Source of the DNA: an uncultured Bacteroidia bacterium
GTDB taxonomy: Bacteria; Bacteroidota; Bacteroidia; Bacteroidales; UBA932
DNA length: 64,000 nt
Reading direction: 5' to 3'
Assembly (NCBI GenBank): GCA_902778855.1
Contig: CACYZM010000003.1
Coordinates: 62,001-126,000, forward strand
Position numbers and translations under genes: made by a program. The notes beneath the pieces are model-generated. The model made no database searches, was not told the origin of the DNA, and saw nothing but the letters and a program-made list of their open reading frames with translations. Below, piece by piece: positions 8,376 through 19,685 of this stretch; the first letter of the stretch is position 1, and every line of letters begins with the position of its first letter.

Positions 8376-10457
8376 TTCATCCTCATTTCATCTCTATCGC
8401 TTTCTGCCCAGGAGATGTTGTTCGATGACGGGTGGAAATTCGCCTTCGGCAACGCTTCTTCGCCGGAAAAGGACTTCGGCCGGGGCACGGAATATTTCAA
8501 TTATTTCACGAAGGCGGCCTCCATCCACAATACCGGGCCGTATTCCGAGAAGTTCGACGATTCCGCCTGGCGTCCGGTGCAGCTGCCGCACGACTGGGTG
8601 GTGGACCTGCCCTTCGCGCCGGAGGCTAGCCATAGCCACGGCTACAAGACCGTGGGCTGGCAGTGGCCGGAGACCAGCGTGGGCTGGTACCGCAAGCATT
8701 TCACCGTGCCGGCCGATGCGCTCGGCAAGCCGGTTTCGCTCCGGTTCGACGGCATCTTCCGCGATTCCGACATCTGGGTGAACGGCTTCTGGCTGGGCGG
8801 TGAACAGAGCGGCTACACCACCGCGACCTACAACATCGCCGAATACCTGAACTACGGCGGCGACAACATCGTCGCCGTCCGTGTCGACGCCACGTTCGAG
8901 GAAGGCTGGTTCTATGAAGGGGCCGGTATCTATCGGCACGTTTGGTTGACGATCGGCGATACGCCCGCCCGGCCGCAGCTGCCGCGCCCGAAGATCGAAA
9001 TCGATCCCGACCGCGGCATCCTGCTCGACGGCCAGGTCATCCGCCTGCACGGGGCGAACGTCCATCAGGACGCCGCCGGCGTGGGTGCCGCCGTCCCCGA
9101 CGCGCTGTGGGTCTGGCGCATCAAGCAGCTCAAGAAATACGGCTTCAACGCCATCCGCACCTCGCACAACCCTGTTTCGCCCGCCTTGCTGGACATCTGC
9201 GACAGCCTGGGGATGTACGTGCTGGAAGAAACGCGCCTGATGGGCACCAACGACGCTCAGCTGGAGCCGCTGCGCAAGATGATCGAGCGCGACAGGCACC
9301 ACCCCTGCATCATCCTCTGGGGCATCGGCAACGAAGAGTGGGGGATTGAATGGAAGGACAAGGGCGAGCGCATCGCCCGCACGATGACGGAATTCTGCCA
9401 CGGCATCGATCCCACGCGTCCCGTGATCGTGGCCTCGAGCAGCGGCCCTGAAATCCTCAAGGGAACCGACGTGGCGGGTTACAACTATATCCTGCAGAAC
9501 CCGGTGGACAAGCACCGCGCCGACTATCCCGCCCGCGTGGCCCTCGGCACGGAGGAGACCTCCGGGTGCGGTACGCGCGGCGTTTACTACGACGACGTGG
9601 AAAACGGCCGCATGGCGGCCCTCAACCGGAGCCCGCAGGGCCCCGACAGCCTCTACAACTGCATCGAACGGGGTTGGCAGTTCTACGATGCCCGTCCCTG
9701 GCTCGTCGGTCTCTTTTATTGGACGGGATTCGACTATCGCGGCGAGCCCAACCCGCTGAAATATCCGGCCACGGGCTCGGAATTCGGCATTCTCGACTAC
9801 TGCGGTTTCCCGAAGGACGAGGCTTTCTATCTGAAGGCCTGGTGGACCGATGAACCGGTGCTGCATATCCTGCCGCACTGGAACCTGGAAGGACACGAAG
9901 GGGAGAAAGTTTCCGTGTGGGTTTACAGCAACTGCGACGAGGTGGCGCTCAGCGTCAACGGGAAAAATCTCGGCCGGAAACGGATGCCCCGCAATGGGCA
10001 TCTGGAATGGACGGCCGTCTATCAGCCGGGCCGCGTCCGCGCGGTCGGCTACCGCAACGGAAAGAAGATCTGTGAAGAGACGGTCTATACGGCCGGCGCG
10101 CCCGCGGCCCTGCAGGCCGTGGCCGACCGGAGCGAGATCCGGGCGGATGGGCAGGACCTGGCCGTCCTGGAACTCTCCGTGCTCGACGCCCGTGGCCGCT
10201 TCGTCCCGACGGCCTGCCTTCCAGTGACTGTTACCGTCGAAGGGCCGGTCCGCATCCTGGGCGCCGGCAACGGCGATCCCGCCTTCCGGGGCCGGGAACG
10301 GCCGGAAGATCCGGCTGCCCGAAGCTTTACCATCGATACGTTTAACGGACTGGCGCAGGTCCTCATCCAGAGCACGGGTGAGCCCGGCCCGGCGACGGTC
10401 CAATTGAATACAGGCATATGTACTTACTCGGTTATGATATCGGCAGTTCGTCCGTAA
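8364..10457 (+). CDS. GH2 beta-glycosidase lacking the middle Ig-like domain
   Basis: From the ATG at 8364 the protein is 697 residues and opens with a hydrophobic stretch ending LSLSAQE, like a signal peptide. The frame is also open back to an ATG at 8232, but those codons are the foldback element. Order: sugar-binding domain (~20-195), TIM barrel (~210-500), C-terminal Ig/DUF4982-like parts. Acid/base Glu324 lies in GNEEW; the nucleophile is expected in 'ALGTEET'. In GH2 enzymes an Ig-like domain of ~100 residues normally separates 'GIYRHVWL' from 'GILLDGQVIRLHG'; here only ~20 residues do. Specificity (beta-galactosidase, beta-mannosidase or other) is not decidable. The last 40 bases overlap xylulokinase. 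Confidence 0.85.
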   Translation: MVILFILISSLSLSAQEMLFDDGWKFAFGNASSPEKDFGRGTEYFNYFTKAASIHNTGPYSEKFDDSAWRPVQLPHDWVVDLPFAPEASHSHGYKTVGWQWPETSVGWYRKHFTVPADALGKPVSLRFDGIFRDSDIWVNGFWLGGEQSGYTTATYNIAEYLNYGGDNIVAVRVDATFEEGWFYEGAGIYRHVWLTIGDTPARPQLPRPKIEIDPDRGILLDGQVIRLHGANVHQDAAGVGAAVPDALWVWRIKQLKKYGFNAIRTSHNPVSPALLDICDSLGMYVLEETRLMGTNDAQLEPLRKMIERDRHHPCIILWGIGNEEWGIEWKDKGERIARTMTEFCHGIDPTRPVIVASSSGPEILKGTDVAGYNYILQNPVDKHRADYPARVALGTEETSGCGTRGVYYDDVENGRMAALNRSPQGPDSLYNCIERGWQFYDARPWLVGLFYWTGFDYRGEPNPLKYPATGSEFGILDYCGFPKDEAFYLKAWWTDEPVLHILPHWNLEGHEGEKVSVWVYSNCDEVALSVNGKNLGRKRMPRNGHLEWTAVYQPGRVRAVGYRNGKKICEETVYTAGAPAALQAVADRSEIRADGQDLAVLELSVLDARGRFVPTACLPVTVTVEGPVRILGAGNGDPAFRGRERPEDPAARSFTIDTFNGLAQVLIQSTGEPGPATVQLNTGICTYSVMISAVRP

Positions 10458-11893
10458 AGGCCTCACTCGTGGAGGCGGAAAGCGGGAAATGCGTCGCTTC
10501 GGCGTTTTATCCGAAAACGGAGGCGCCCATCCTCTCGCGCCAGGCCGGCTGGGCGGAGCAGGATCCGTCCCAGTGGATGGAGTATTTGAAACAGGCTACG
10601 CGTGAGACGCTGTCGCTGGCCGGCAAGGTCGGCAAAGGCGACATCCGCGCCATCGGCATCTCGTACCAGATGCACGGGCTGGTCTGCGTGGACAAGGACA
10701 AGCAGGTCCTGCGTCCTTCCATCATCTGGTGTGACTCCCGTGCCGTCCCCTATGGGGAGAAGGCCTTCGAGCGCTTGGGCACCGACTGGTGCCTGCAGCA
10801 TCTGCTCAATTCGCCCGGCAATTTCACCGCCGCCAAGCTGGCCTGGGTCAAGGACAATGAACCGGATCTGTACGACCGCATCTGGAAGGTGATGCTGCCC
10901 GGCGATTATGTGGCGATGTGCCTCACGGGCGAAGCTTGTACCACGGTGAGCGGCCTGTCGGAAGGCATCTTCTGGGATTTCGCCGAGAATCGTCCTTCGG
11001 AACGGCTGCTCGACTATTTCGGTTTTGACGCGTCGATCCTGCCGCCCGTCCGCCCGACCTTCGGCACGCAGGGCCTCCTTTGCCGGGAGGCCGCGGAAAT
11101 GCTGGGCCTGCAGGAGGGGACGCCGGTTTCCTACCGGGCGGGCGACCAGCCCAACAACGCCCTCAGCCTCGGCGTGCTTCAGCCCGGCGAAATTGCCTCC
11201 ACGGCCGGCACTTCGGGCGTCGTCTACGGCGTCATCGGCTCCGTGGCCCACGACCCGCTGTCCCGCGTCAATCCGTTTGCACACGTCAATCATACGGCGG
11301 AGAACCCGCGCCTCGGCGTATTGCTCTGCATCAACGGTACGGGCATTCTGAACGCCTGGATGCGGCGCAGCGTGACGCTCGATCTCGGCTACGACGCCAT
11401 GAACGCCCTGGCCGCCGAAGCGCCGATCGGCTGCGACGGCATCTCCGTGCTGCCTTTCGGAAACGGCGCGGAGCGGATGCTGGGCAACCGCGACGCGGGC
11501 TGCAGCTTCCACGGCGTGAACTTCAACCGGCACGGGCGCGCCCATCTGCTGCGCGCCGCCCAGGAAGGCATCGTCTTTTCCTTCTGCTATGGGATCGGGA
11601 TTATGGAACAGATGGGCATGCAGGTCGACCGCATCCACGCCGGCCTGGCCAATATGTTCCTGTCGCCGATCTTCCGCGACACCCTCGCCGGTACGTCCGG
11701 CGCGGTCATCGAGCTTTATGATACCGACGGCGCGGCCGGCGCCGCCCGAGGCGCCGGCATCGGTGCAGGTATCTACCGCAACGCCGCCGAGGCATTCTCC
11801 ACGCTGGAGCGCCTCGCCGTCATCGAACCGGCCCGGCAGGCGGATTATCAGGCCGCCTTTGAACGTTGGAAATCAGTATTAAATAATCAATAA
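10418..11893 (+). CDS. xylB: Xylulokinase (FGGY family)
   Basis: 491 residues, cytoplasmic. The N-terminal ATPase-fold motif 'YLLGYDIGSSSVKASL' begins at once after the ATG, so this start, 40 bases inside the GH2 gene, is required. A second-domain motif 'RAGDQPNNALSLG' supplies the likely catalytic Asp243, and 'ASTAGTSGVVYG' is the ADP/phosphate loop region. It phosphorylates D-xylulose to xylulose 5-phosphate. The gene is directly followed by xylose isomerase (9 bp gap), giving a complete pair for xylose entry into the pentose phosphate pathway. Confidence 0.93.
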   Translation: MYLLGYDIGSSSVKASLVEAESGKCVASAFYPKTEAPILSRQAGWAEQDPSQWMEYLKQATRETLSLAGKVGKGDIRAIGISYQMHGLVCVDKDKQVLRPSIIWCDSRAVPYGEKAFERLGTDWCLQHLLNSPGNFTAAKLAWVKDNEPDLYDRIWKVMLPGDYVAMCLTGEACTTVSGLSEGIFWDFAENRPSERLLDYFGFDASILPPVRPTFGTQGLLCREAAEMLGLQEGTPVSYRAGDQPNNALSLGVLQPGEIASTAGTSGVVYGVIGSVAHDPLSRVNPFAHVNHTAENPRLGVLLCINGTGILNAWMRRSVTLDLGYDAMNALAAEAPIGCDGISVLPFGNGAERMLGNRDAGCSFHGVNFNRHGRAHLLRAAQEGIVFSFCYGIGIMEQMGMQVDRIHAGLANMFLSPIFRDTLAGTSGAVIELYDTDGAAGAARGAGIGAGIYRNAAEAFSTLERLAVIEPARQADYQAAFERWKSVLNNQ

Positions 11894-11902
11894 TCAAACA
11901 CT

Positions 11903-13219
11903 ATGTCTACCGCGTTTTTCCCTACCATCGGAAAGATCCCCTTCGAGGGCCCCGAAAGCAAGAACCCCCTGGCTTTCCATTATTATGAACCCGACCGCCT
12001 CGTGCTGGGCAAGAAAATGAAGGACTGGCTCCGTTTCGCCATGGCCTGGTGGCACACCCTGGGCCAGGCTTCCGGCGACCAGTTCGGCGGCCAGACCCGC
12101 AGCTACGCCTGGGATAAGGCCGAGTGCCCCTACGAGCGCGCCAAGGCCAAAGTCGACGCCGGTTTCGAGATCATGCAGAAACTCGGCATCGAATACTTCT
12201 GCTTCCACGACATCGACCTGGTCGAGGATACCGACGACATCGCCGAGTATGAGGCCCGGATGAAGGACATCACCGACTATCTGCTGGTCAAGATGAAGGA
12301 AACCGGCATCAAGAACCTCTGGGGCACGGCCAACGTTTTCGGCCACAAGCGCTATATGAACGGCGCCGCCACCAACCCCGACTTCGACGTGGTGGCCCGC
12401 GCCGCCGTCCAGATCAAGAACGCCCTCGACGCCACCATCAAGCTCGGCGGCGAGAACTACGTGTTCTGGGGCGGCCGCGAAGGCTATATGAGCCTGCTCA
12501 ACACGCAGATGCAGCGCGAGAAGAACCACCTGGCCAATATGCTCAAGGCGGCCCGCGACTATGCCCGCGCCAAGGGATTCAAGGGTACCTTCCTGATTGA
12601 ACCTAAACCGATGGAGCCCACCAAGCACCAGTATGACGTCGATACCGAAACCGTGATCGGCTTCCTCCGCGCCAACGGCCTGGACAAGGACTTCAAGGTG
12701 AACATCGAGGTCAACCACGCCACGCTGGCGGGCCATACCTTCGAACACGAACTGGCCGTCGCCGTGGACAACGGCCTGCTCGGCAGCGTCGACGCCAACC
12801 GCGGTGACGCCCAGAACGGCTGGGACACCGACCAGTTCCCGATCGACAACTTCGAACTCACGCTGGCCATGCTGCAGATCATCCGCAACGGCGGCCTGGC
12901 GCCCGGCGGCTCGAACTTCGACGCCAAACTGCGCCGCAACTCCACCGATCCGGAAGACATCTTCATCGCCCACATCAGCGCGATGGACGCCATGGCCCGT
13001 GCCCTGGTCAACGCCGCCGCGATCTGCGAAGAGTCGCCCATTCCCGCCATGCAGAAGGAGCGCTACGCTTCGTTCGACAGCGGCAAGGGCAAGGAATTCG
13101 AGGAAGGCAAACTCAGCCTCGAAGACCTTGTGGCCTATGCCAAGGCCAACGGCGAGCCGAAACAGATCTCCGGCAAGCAGGAACTCTACGAAACCATCGT
13201 CGCCCTTTACTGCAAATAG
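11903..13219 (+). CDS. xylA: Xylose isomerase
   Basis: 438 residues, the normal length of class II xylose isomerases. Key features: His102 in '[13 protein letters not shown]', the sugar-binding block '[13 protein letters not shown]', the metal-binding '[13 protein letters not shown]', and the '[15 protein letters not shown]' region near the C-terminus. It interconverts D-xylose and D-xylulose with divalent metal in the cytoplasm. Placed between xylB and a xylose-type MFS transporter, so the trio is a self-contained xylose module inside the mannan operon. Confidence 0.96.
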   Translation: MSTAFFPTIGKIPFEGPESKNPLAFHYYEPDRLVLGKKMKDWLRFAMAWWHTLGQASGDQFGGQTRSYAWDKAECPYERAKAKVDAGFEIMQKLGIEYFCFHDIDLVEDTDDIAEYEARMKDITDYLLVKMKETGIKNLWGTANVFGHKRYMNGAATNPDFDVVARAAVQIKNALDATIKLGGENYVFWGGREGYMSLLNTQMQREKNHLANMLKAARDYARAKGFKGTFLIEPKPMEPTKHQYDVDTETVIGFLRANGLDKDFKVNIEVNHATLAGHTFEHELAVAVDNGLLGSVDANRGDAQNGWDTDQFPIDNFELTLAMLQIIRNGGLAPGGSNFDAKLRRNSTDPEDIFIAHISAMDAMARALVNAAAICEESPIPAMQKERYASFDSGKGKEFEEGKLSLEDLVAYAKANGEPKQISGKQELYETIVALYCK

Positions 13220-13225
13220 CCGCCC

Positions 13226-14686
13226 ATGAGCAAGTCCAGTCAACAAGGCAGCCCCTGGTACCTCATCAGCATCGTGCTGGTGGCGGTGCTGGGCGGCCTG
13301 CTTTTCGGATATGATACGGCCGTGATCTCCGGCGCGGAAAAGGGCCTGCAGGCCTTCTTCCAGAGCGCCGGCGACTTCACCTATACCGACGGCCTCCACG
13401 GCTTCACGACGTCGAGCGCCTTGATCGGCTGCGTAATCGGCGCCCTCCTGTCGGGTCTCCTGACCTCCCGGATCGGCCGGCGCAAGTCGCTGCTGATTGC
13501 GGGTATCCTCTTCTTCCTGAGCGCCCTGGGATCGTACGATCCGGAATTCCTGATCTTCCCGCACGGTGTCGCTTCCAAAGGCGTCCTCGTGGCGTTCATC
13601 CTCTACCGCATCCTGGGCGGCATCGGTGTGGGCCTGGCTTCGGCCATCTGCCCGATGTACATCGCGGAGGTGGCGCCGGCCAACCAGCGCGGCAAGCTTG
13701 TGTCGTGGAACCAGTTCGCCATCATCTTCGGTCAGCTGGTGGTCTATTTCGTGAACTTCCTCATCATCCAGTCGCACAAGAACGATCCGCAGATCGTGGA
13801 GTGGACCAATACCATCGGATGGCGCAATATGTTCGTCTCCGAAGCCTTCCCGGCCGGTCTCTTCTCGCTGCTCATCCTGCTGGTGCCCGAGTCGCCCCGT
13901 CACCTGGTGATGCGCGGCCTCGACAACGAGGCCTTCCGCATCCTCGCTCGCATCAACGGGGAGGAGAAGGCCCACACCATCCTGCAGGAGATCCGCGAGA
14001 CCGTGGTCGAGAAGCGCGAGAAACTCTTCGCCTACGGTTTCCTCGTCATCTTCATCGGCTGCATGCTCTCGGTGTTCCAGCAGGTCATCGGCATCAACGC
14101 GGTGCTCTATTTCGCCCCGCGTATTTTCGAGTCGATGGGTGTGTCGAACAATATGCTCTTCACGGTCATCATGGGCATCATCAACATCTCGTTCACGCTG
14201 CTGGCGGTCTTCACCGTCGAGAAACTGGGCCGCAAGCCGCTCCTGATCTCGGGTTCGGTCGGCATGGCCGTCGGCGCGCTGGGCGTAGCCCTCTCCAACG
14301 TGGTGACGATGCCGCCCATCGTGCCGGTGATCAGCATCATGCTCTACAGCGCCTGCTTCATGTTCAGCTGGGGCCCGATCTGCTGGGTCTATATCTCCGA
14401 GATTTTCCCCAACACCATCCGCAGCCAGGCCACGGCCTGGGCGGTGGCGTTCCAGTGGATTTTCAACTTCATCGTCTCGAGCACCTTCGTGCCAATGTAC
14501 AATATGCGTCTGGGGGAAATGGGCGACCGCTTCGGCCACTTCTTCGCCTATGCGCTCTATGGCCTGATCTGCATCATCGCCGCCATCTTCGTGTGGCGGC
14601 TCGTCCCCGAGACCAAGGGGAAGACCCTCGAAGAAATGACCGCGCTCTGGCGCAACCGTTCCGCTAAAAAATCGAAAAAAGCTTGA
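13226..14686 (+). CDS. xylE: MFS sugar:H+ symporter, XylE-like
   Basis: 486 residues with about 12 predicted membrane segments. Sugar porter signatures are present: 'GGLLFGYDTAVISGAEKG' in the first segment, 'RIGRRKS' in loop 2-3, 'PESPRHLV' before the central loop, 'GRKPL' in the second half and a final 'PETKGKTLEEM'. It is the likely importer of D-xylose; glucose or arabinose cannot be excluded. It follows xylA by 6 bp, and the downstream GH3 start lies 2 bp after its stop. Confidence 0.9.
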   Translation: MSKSSQQGSPWYLISIVLVAVLGGLLFGYDTAVISGAEKGLQAFFQSAGDFTYTDGLHGFTTSSALIGCVIGALLSGLLTSRIGRRKSLLIAGILFFLSALGSYDPEFLIFPHGVASKGVLVAFILYRILGGIGVGLASAICPMYIAEVAPANQRGKLVSWNQFAIIFGQLVVYFVNFLIIQSHKNDPQIVEWTNTIGWRNMFVSEAFPAGLFSLLILLVPESPRHLVMRGLDNEAFRILARINGEEKAHTILQEIRETVVEKREKLFAYGFLVIFIGCMLSVFQQVIGINAVLYFAPRIFESMGVSNNMLFTVIMGIINISFTLLAVFTVEKLGRKPLLISGSVGMAVGALGVALSNVVTMPPIVPVISIMLYSACFMFSWGPICWVYISEIFPNTIRSQATAWAVAFQWIFNFIVSSTFVPMYNMRLGEMGDRFGHFFAYALYGLICIIAAIFVWRLVPETKGKTLEEMTALWRNRSAKKSKKA

Positions 14687-14688
14687 CA

Positions 14689-17004
<2,316 letters not shown>

Positions 17005-17005
17005 G

Positions 17006-18187
17006 ATGGAGACACGCACCGACCGCTTTATCGGGGAGGTCGCCGATGAACTGCGGCAGAATATTTTGCCCTTCTGGCTGACGCTGCGCGACCCGCGCGG
17101 CGGCTTCTACGGGGAGGTTTCCGCCTCCGGCGAAATCCTCCCCGACGCGCCGCGCGGCGTCATCCTGAACGCCCGCCTCATTTGGGCTTTCGCGGCGGCC
17201 TACGGCCTGACGCGCGATCCGGAATGTCTCGCGGCGGCCGTTGCGGCCCGCGACTGGTTCCTGGAGCATTTCGTCGACGCCGACAACGGCGGCGTCTACT
17301 GGAGCGTCAGCGCCGCGGGCGAGCCGCTCGACGACAAAAAGCAGCTCTACGCCCAGGGCTTCGCCATCTACGGGCTCAGCGAGCTGTATAAGCTGACCCG
17401 CGACGCCGACACGCTGGCGGCGGCGGTTGCGCTTTTCCACACGGTGGAGAAGCACTATGCCGATCCGCAGTACGGCGGCTATACGGAAGCGCTCGCACGC
17501 GATTTCTCGCCGCTGGAAGATATGTCGCTGTCGGCCCACGACATCAATGCCGACAAGACGATGAACTCCCATCTTCACGTGCTGGAAGCCTATGCGAACC
17601 TGTATCGGGTCTGGCCCGATCCTGCGTTGCGCGAAGCGCTGGCCCGGCTGCTGGATATCGTCTGCACCCGCATCATGGCGCCCGACGGGCACCTGCAGCT
17701 CTATTTCCGGCGCGACTGGTCGGTCCTGCCGGGCGGCGTGTCCTATGGCCACGACATCGAGACCTCCTGGCTCCTGCTCGAATGCGCTTTCGCCACGGGC
17801 GATCTGGATCTCGTTTCCCGCGTACGGCCCTGCGCCCTGGCGCTCGGCCGGGCCGGCAACGAAGGCCTGCTACCCGACGGTTCGATGCGCTACGAGCAAC
17901 TTCTCGACGGCACCTTCGACGATTCCCGTCAATGGTGGGTCCAGGCCGAAACCGTCGTCGGCAACCTCTGGCTCTGGAAATACCACGGCGACACCGCCGC
18001 CGCCGACCGCGCCCTCGCCGCCTGGGCCTACATCCGCGACCGCCTGGTCGACCGCAACCGCGGCGAATGGTTCTGGGCCATCCTCCCCGACGGCCAACCC
18101 GACCTCGCCCAACCCAAAGCCGGCTTCTGGAAGTGCCCCTACCACAACACCCGCATGTGTCTGGAAGTCTTGAGAATATTTGAATAA
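17006..18187 (+). CDS. Cellobiose/mannobiose 2-epimerase (AGE family)
   Basis: 393 residues, no signal peptide. The (alpha/alpha)6-barrel epimerase family is shown by the histidine-bearing blocks 'SAHDINADKTMNSHLHVLEAY', 'SYGHDIETSWLLLE', 'WWVQAETVVGNLWLW' and 'KCPYHNTRMCLEV'. The enzyme epimerises the reducing-end residue of beta-1,4 disaccharides; in mannan loci it turns mannobiose into mannosyl-glucose, the substrate of GH130, which is also in this operon (2814-3977). Its ATG follows the GH3 stop by one base, indicating co-translation. Confidence 0.92.
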   Translation: METRTDRFIGEVADELRQNILPFWLTLRDPRGGFYGEVSASGEILPDAPRGVILNARLIWAFAAAYGLTRDPECLAAAVAARDWFLEHFVDADNGGVYWSVSAAGEPLDDKKQLYAQGFAIYGLSELYKLTRDADTLAAAVALFHTVEKHYADPQYGGYTEALARDFSPLEDMSLSAHDINADKTMNSHLHVLEAYANLYRVWPDPALREALARLLDIVCTRIMAPDGHLQLYFRRDWSVLPGGVSYGHDIETSWLLLECAFATGDLDLVSRVRPCALALGRAGNEGLLPDGSMRYEQLLDGTFDDSRQWWVQAETVVGNLWLWKYHGDTAAADRALAAWAYIRDRLVDRNRGEWFWAILPDGQPDLAQPKAGFWKCPYHNTRMCLEVLRIFE

Positions 18188-18200
18188 TAACTGAATTATG

Positions 18201-18323
18201 ATCATTTCTGTTTCCATTGCAAGACCGTCTGCGCCCACGCAGCCGTGAGTGGGAGGGGCCCATCGGAACGATGGGAGGGATAGGACCGGAGGTCCGTAGT
18301 CTTGAAATGGAAATAGAAATGAT
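18201..18323 (+). repeat. Foldback element copy 2: variable arms, conserved G-rich core
   Basis: Left arm 18201-18225 pairs with right arm 18299-18323 over 25 bp with two mismatches, one of which would be a G-U pair in RNA. The interior repeats the core of copy 1 (8238-8375) almost base for base up to GGGAGGGGCCC. The following two hairpins differ but stay paired: CCCATCG-GAA-CGATGGG and GGACC-GGA-GGTCC. It fills the gap between the epimerase stop and the GPH transporter start (ATG at 18338) and reads in the sense direction. A short hairpin (AATGAT/ATCATT) lies between the element and the ATG. Confidence 0.85.
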
Positions 18324-18337
18324 AAAAAGAATCATTT

Positions 18338-19681
18338 ATGGCAAAACTGTCTGAGAAATTGGGATACGCCCTGGGTGACGCCGCGGCAGGCGGGATTACC
18401 TGGAAGGTTATGTCCATCGCTTTCCCGCTGTTCTTCACCAACATCTTCGGCTTGACCGTGGCCGACACGGCGGCCTTGATGCTCGTCGCGCGCCTGTTCG
18501 ACGTGATTACCGACCCGATGATGGGCGCCATCGCCGACCGGACGCAGTCGCGCTGGGGCACCTATCGCCCCTGGCTCATCTTCGGTGCCATCCCGTTGGG
18601 CGTCATCTTCGCCCTGCTGCTCTACACGCCCGACCTCGGGCCTGTAGGCAAGCGCATCTACGCCTATACGATGTACCTGCTGATGATGGTCGTCTATACC
18701 GCCGTGAACGTGCCTTACGGCTCGCTGCTCGGCGTGATGACCGACGATGACAACGAGAAGAACCAGTTCTCGTCGTACCGCATGGTCGGCGCCTACGCGA
18801 TGGGCTTCGTCACCCTGCTCTCGTTCCCGTATCTGCAGAAGATGGTGGGCGGCTCCGACGCGCACCAGTACGCCGTCGTCGGCGCGATTCTGGGCGGTCT
18901 GGCCGCGCTGGGCACCCTGGCCTGCGGCTTGCTCACGAAAGAGCGTATCAAGCCCGTGCGGGCCGAGAAATTCTCGTTCAAGCCCTTCGCCGACCTGTTC
19001 CGCAATAAGCCGTGGATCTACCTGACGCTGGTGGGCATCTGCACCAATTTCTTCAACGGCTTCCGCTATGCCGTGGCCGGTTACCTGCTGGAATACTGCC
19101 TCCACGGTGATGTCACCGTGTCGGGCCTGATCATCAACTACACGGTGTTCATGACCTTCGGCGAAGTGACCTGCATGATCTTCGGCGGCCTGTCGCCGCG
19201 CTTCACCAAGTGGGTAGGTTCCAAGAAGAAAGCCTTTATGTGGGCGGCCCTCATCTGCGCCGTCACCTCCGTCGGCTTCTTCTTCATTCCGATGGATCCG
19301 AAATACATCTGGGTGATGGTCGCGACGGTCATCCTCACCTCCATCGGTATCGGCCTCTACTCGCCGCTGCTCTGGTCGATGTATGCCGACGTGGCCGACT
19401 ATGCCACCGAGAAGAACGGCACCTCCTCCACGGGCCTTATCTTTTCGTCCGGCACGATGGCCCAGAAGTTCGGCTCGGCCATCTCCGGCGCCCTCGTGGC
19501 CCTGTTCCTGGGCTTTGCCGGCTTCATCTCCGGTACCGATCCCGCCACGGGCCAGACCGTGGTCACCATTACCAACGAACCGGCCGTCCAGCGGATGATC
19601 TGGTCGATCTTCTCGCTCTTCCCGGCCGCCATCGCGCTGCTGATCATCCTGCTGCTCCGATTGTATCCCATTAAGAAATAA
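18338..19681 (+). CDS. GPH-family glycoside:cation symporter (MelB-like)
   Basis: 447 residues with ~12 hydrophobic segments. The N-terminus 'KLSEKLGYALGDAAAGG' and the motif 'DPMMGAIADRTQSRWGTYRPWL' are diagnostic of the glycoside-pentoside-hexuronide symporters. In mannan loci with GH130 and epimerase such a transporter carries mannobiose or short manno-oligosaccharides across the inner membrane; that specificity is inferred from context. It is the second sugar transporter in the operon, beside the xylose-type MFS protein. Foldback element copy 2 lies just upstream and may affect its translation. Confidence 0.9.
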   Translation: MAKLSEKLGYALGDAAAGGITWKVMSIAFPLFFTNIFGLTVADTAALMLVARLFDVITDPMMGAIADRTQSRWGTYRPWLIFGAIPLGVIFALLLYTPDLGPVGKRIYAYTMYLLMMVVYTAVNVPYGSLLGVMTDDDNEKNQFSSYRMVGAYAMGFVTLLSFPYLQKMVGGSDAHQYAVVGAILGGLAALGTLACGLLTKERIKPVRAEKFSFKPFADLFRNKPWIYLTLVGICTNFFNGFRYAVAGYLLEYCLHGDVTVSGLIINYTVFMTFGEVTCMIFGGLSPRFTKWVGSKKKAFMWAALICAVTSVGFFFIPMDPKYIWVMVATVILTSIGIGLYSPLLWSMYADVADYATEKNGTSSTGLIFSSGTMAQKFGSAISGALVALFLGFAGFISGTDPATGQTVVTITNEPAVQRMIWSIFSLFPAAIALLIILLLRLYPIKK

Positions 19682-19685
19682 AACG

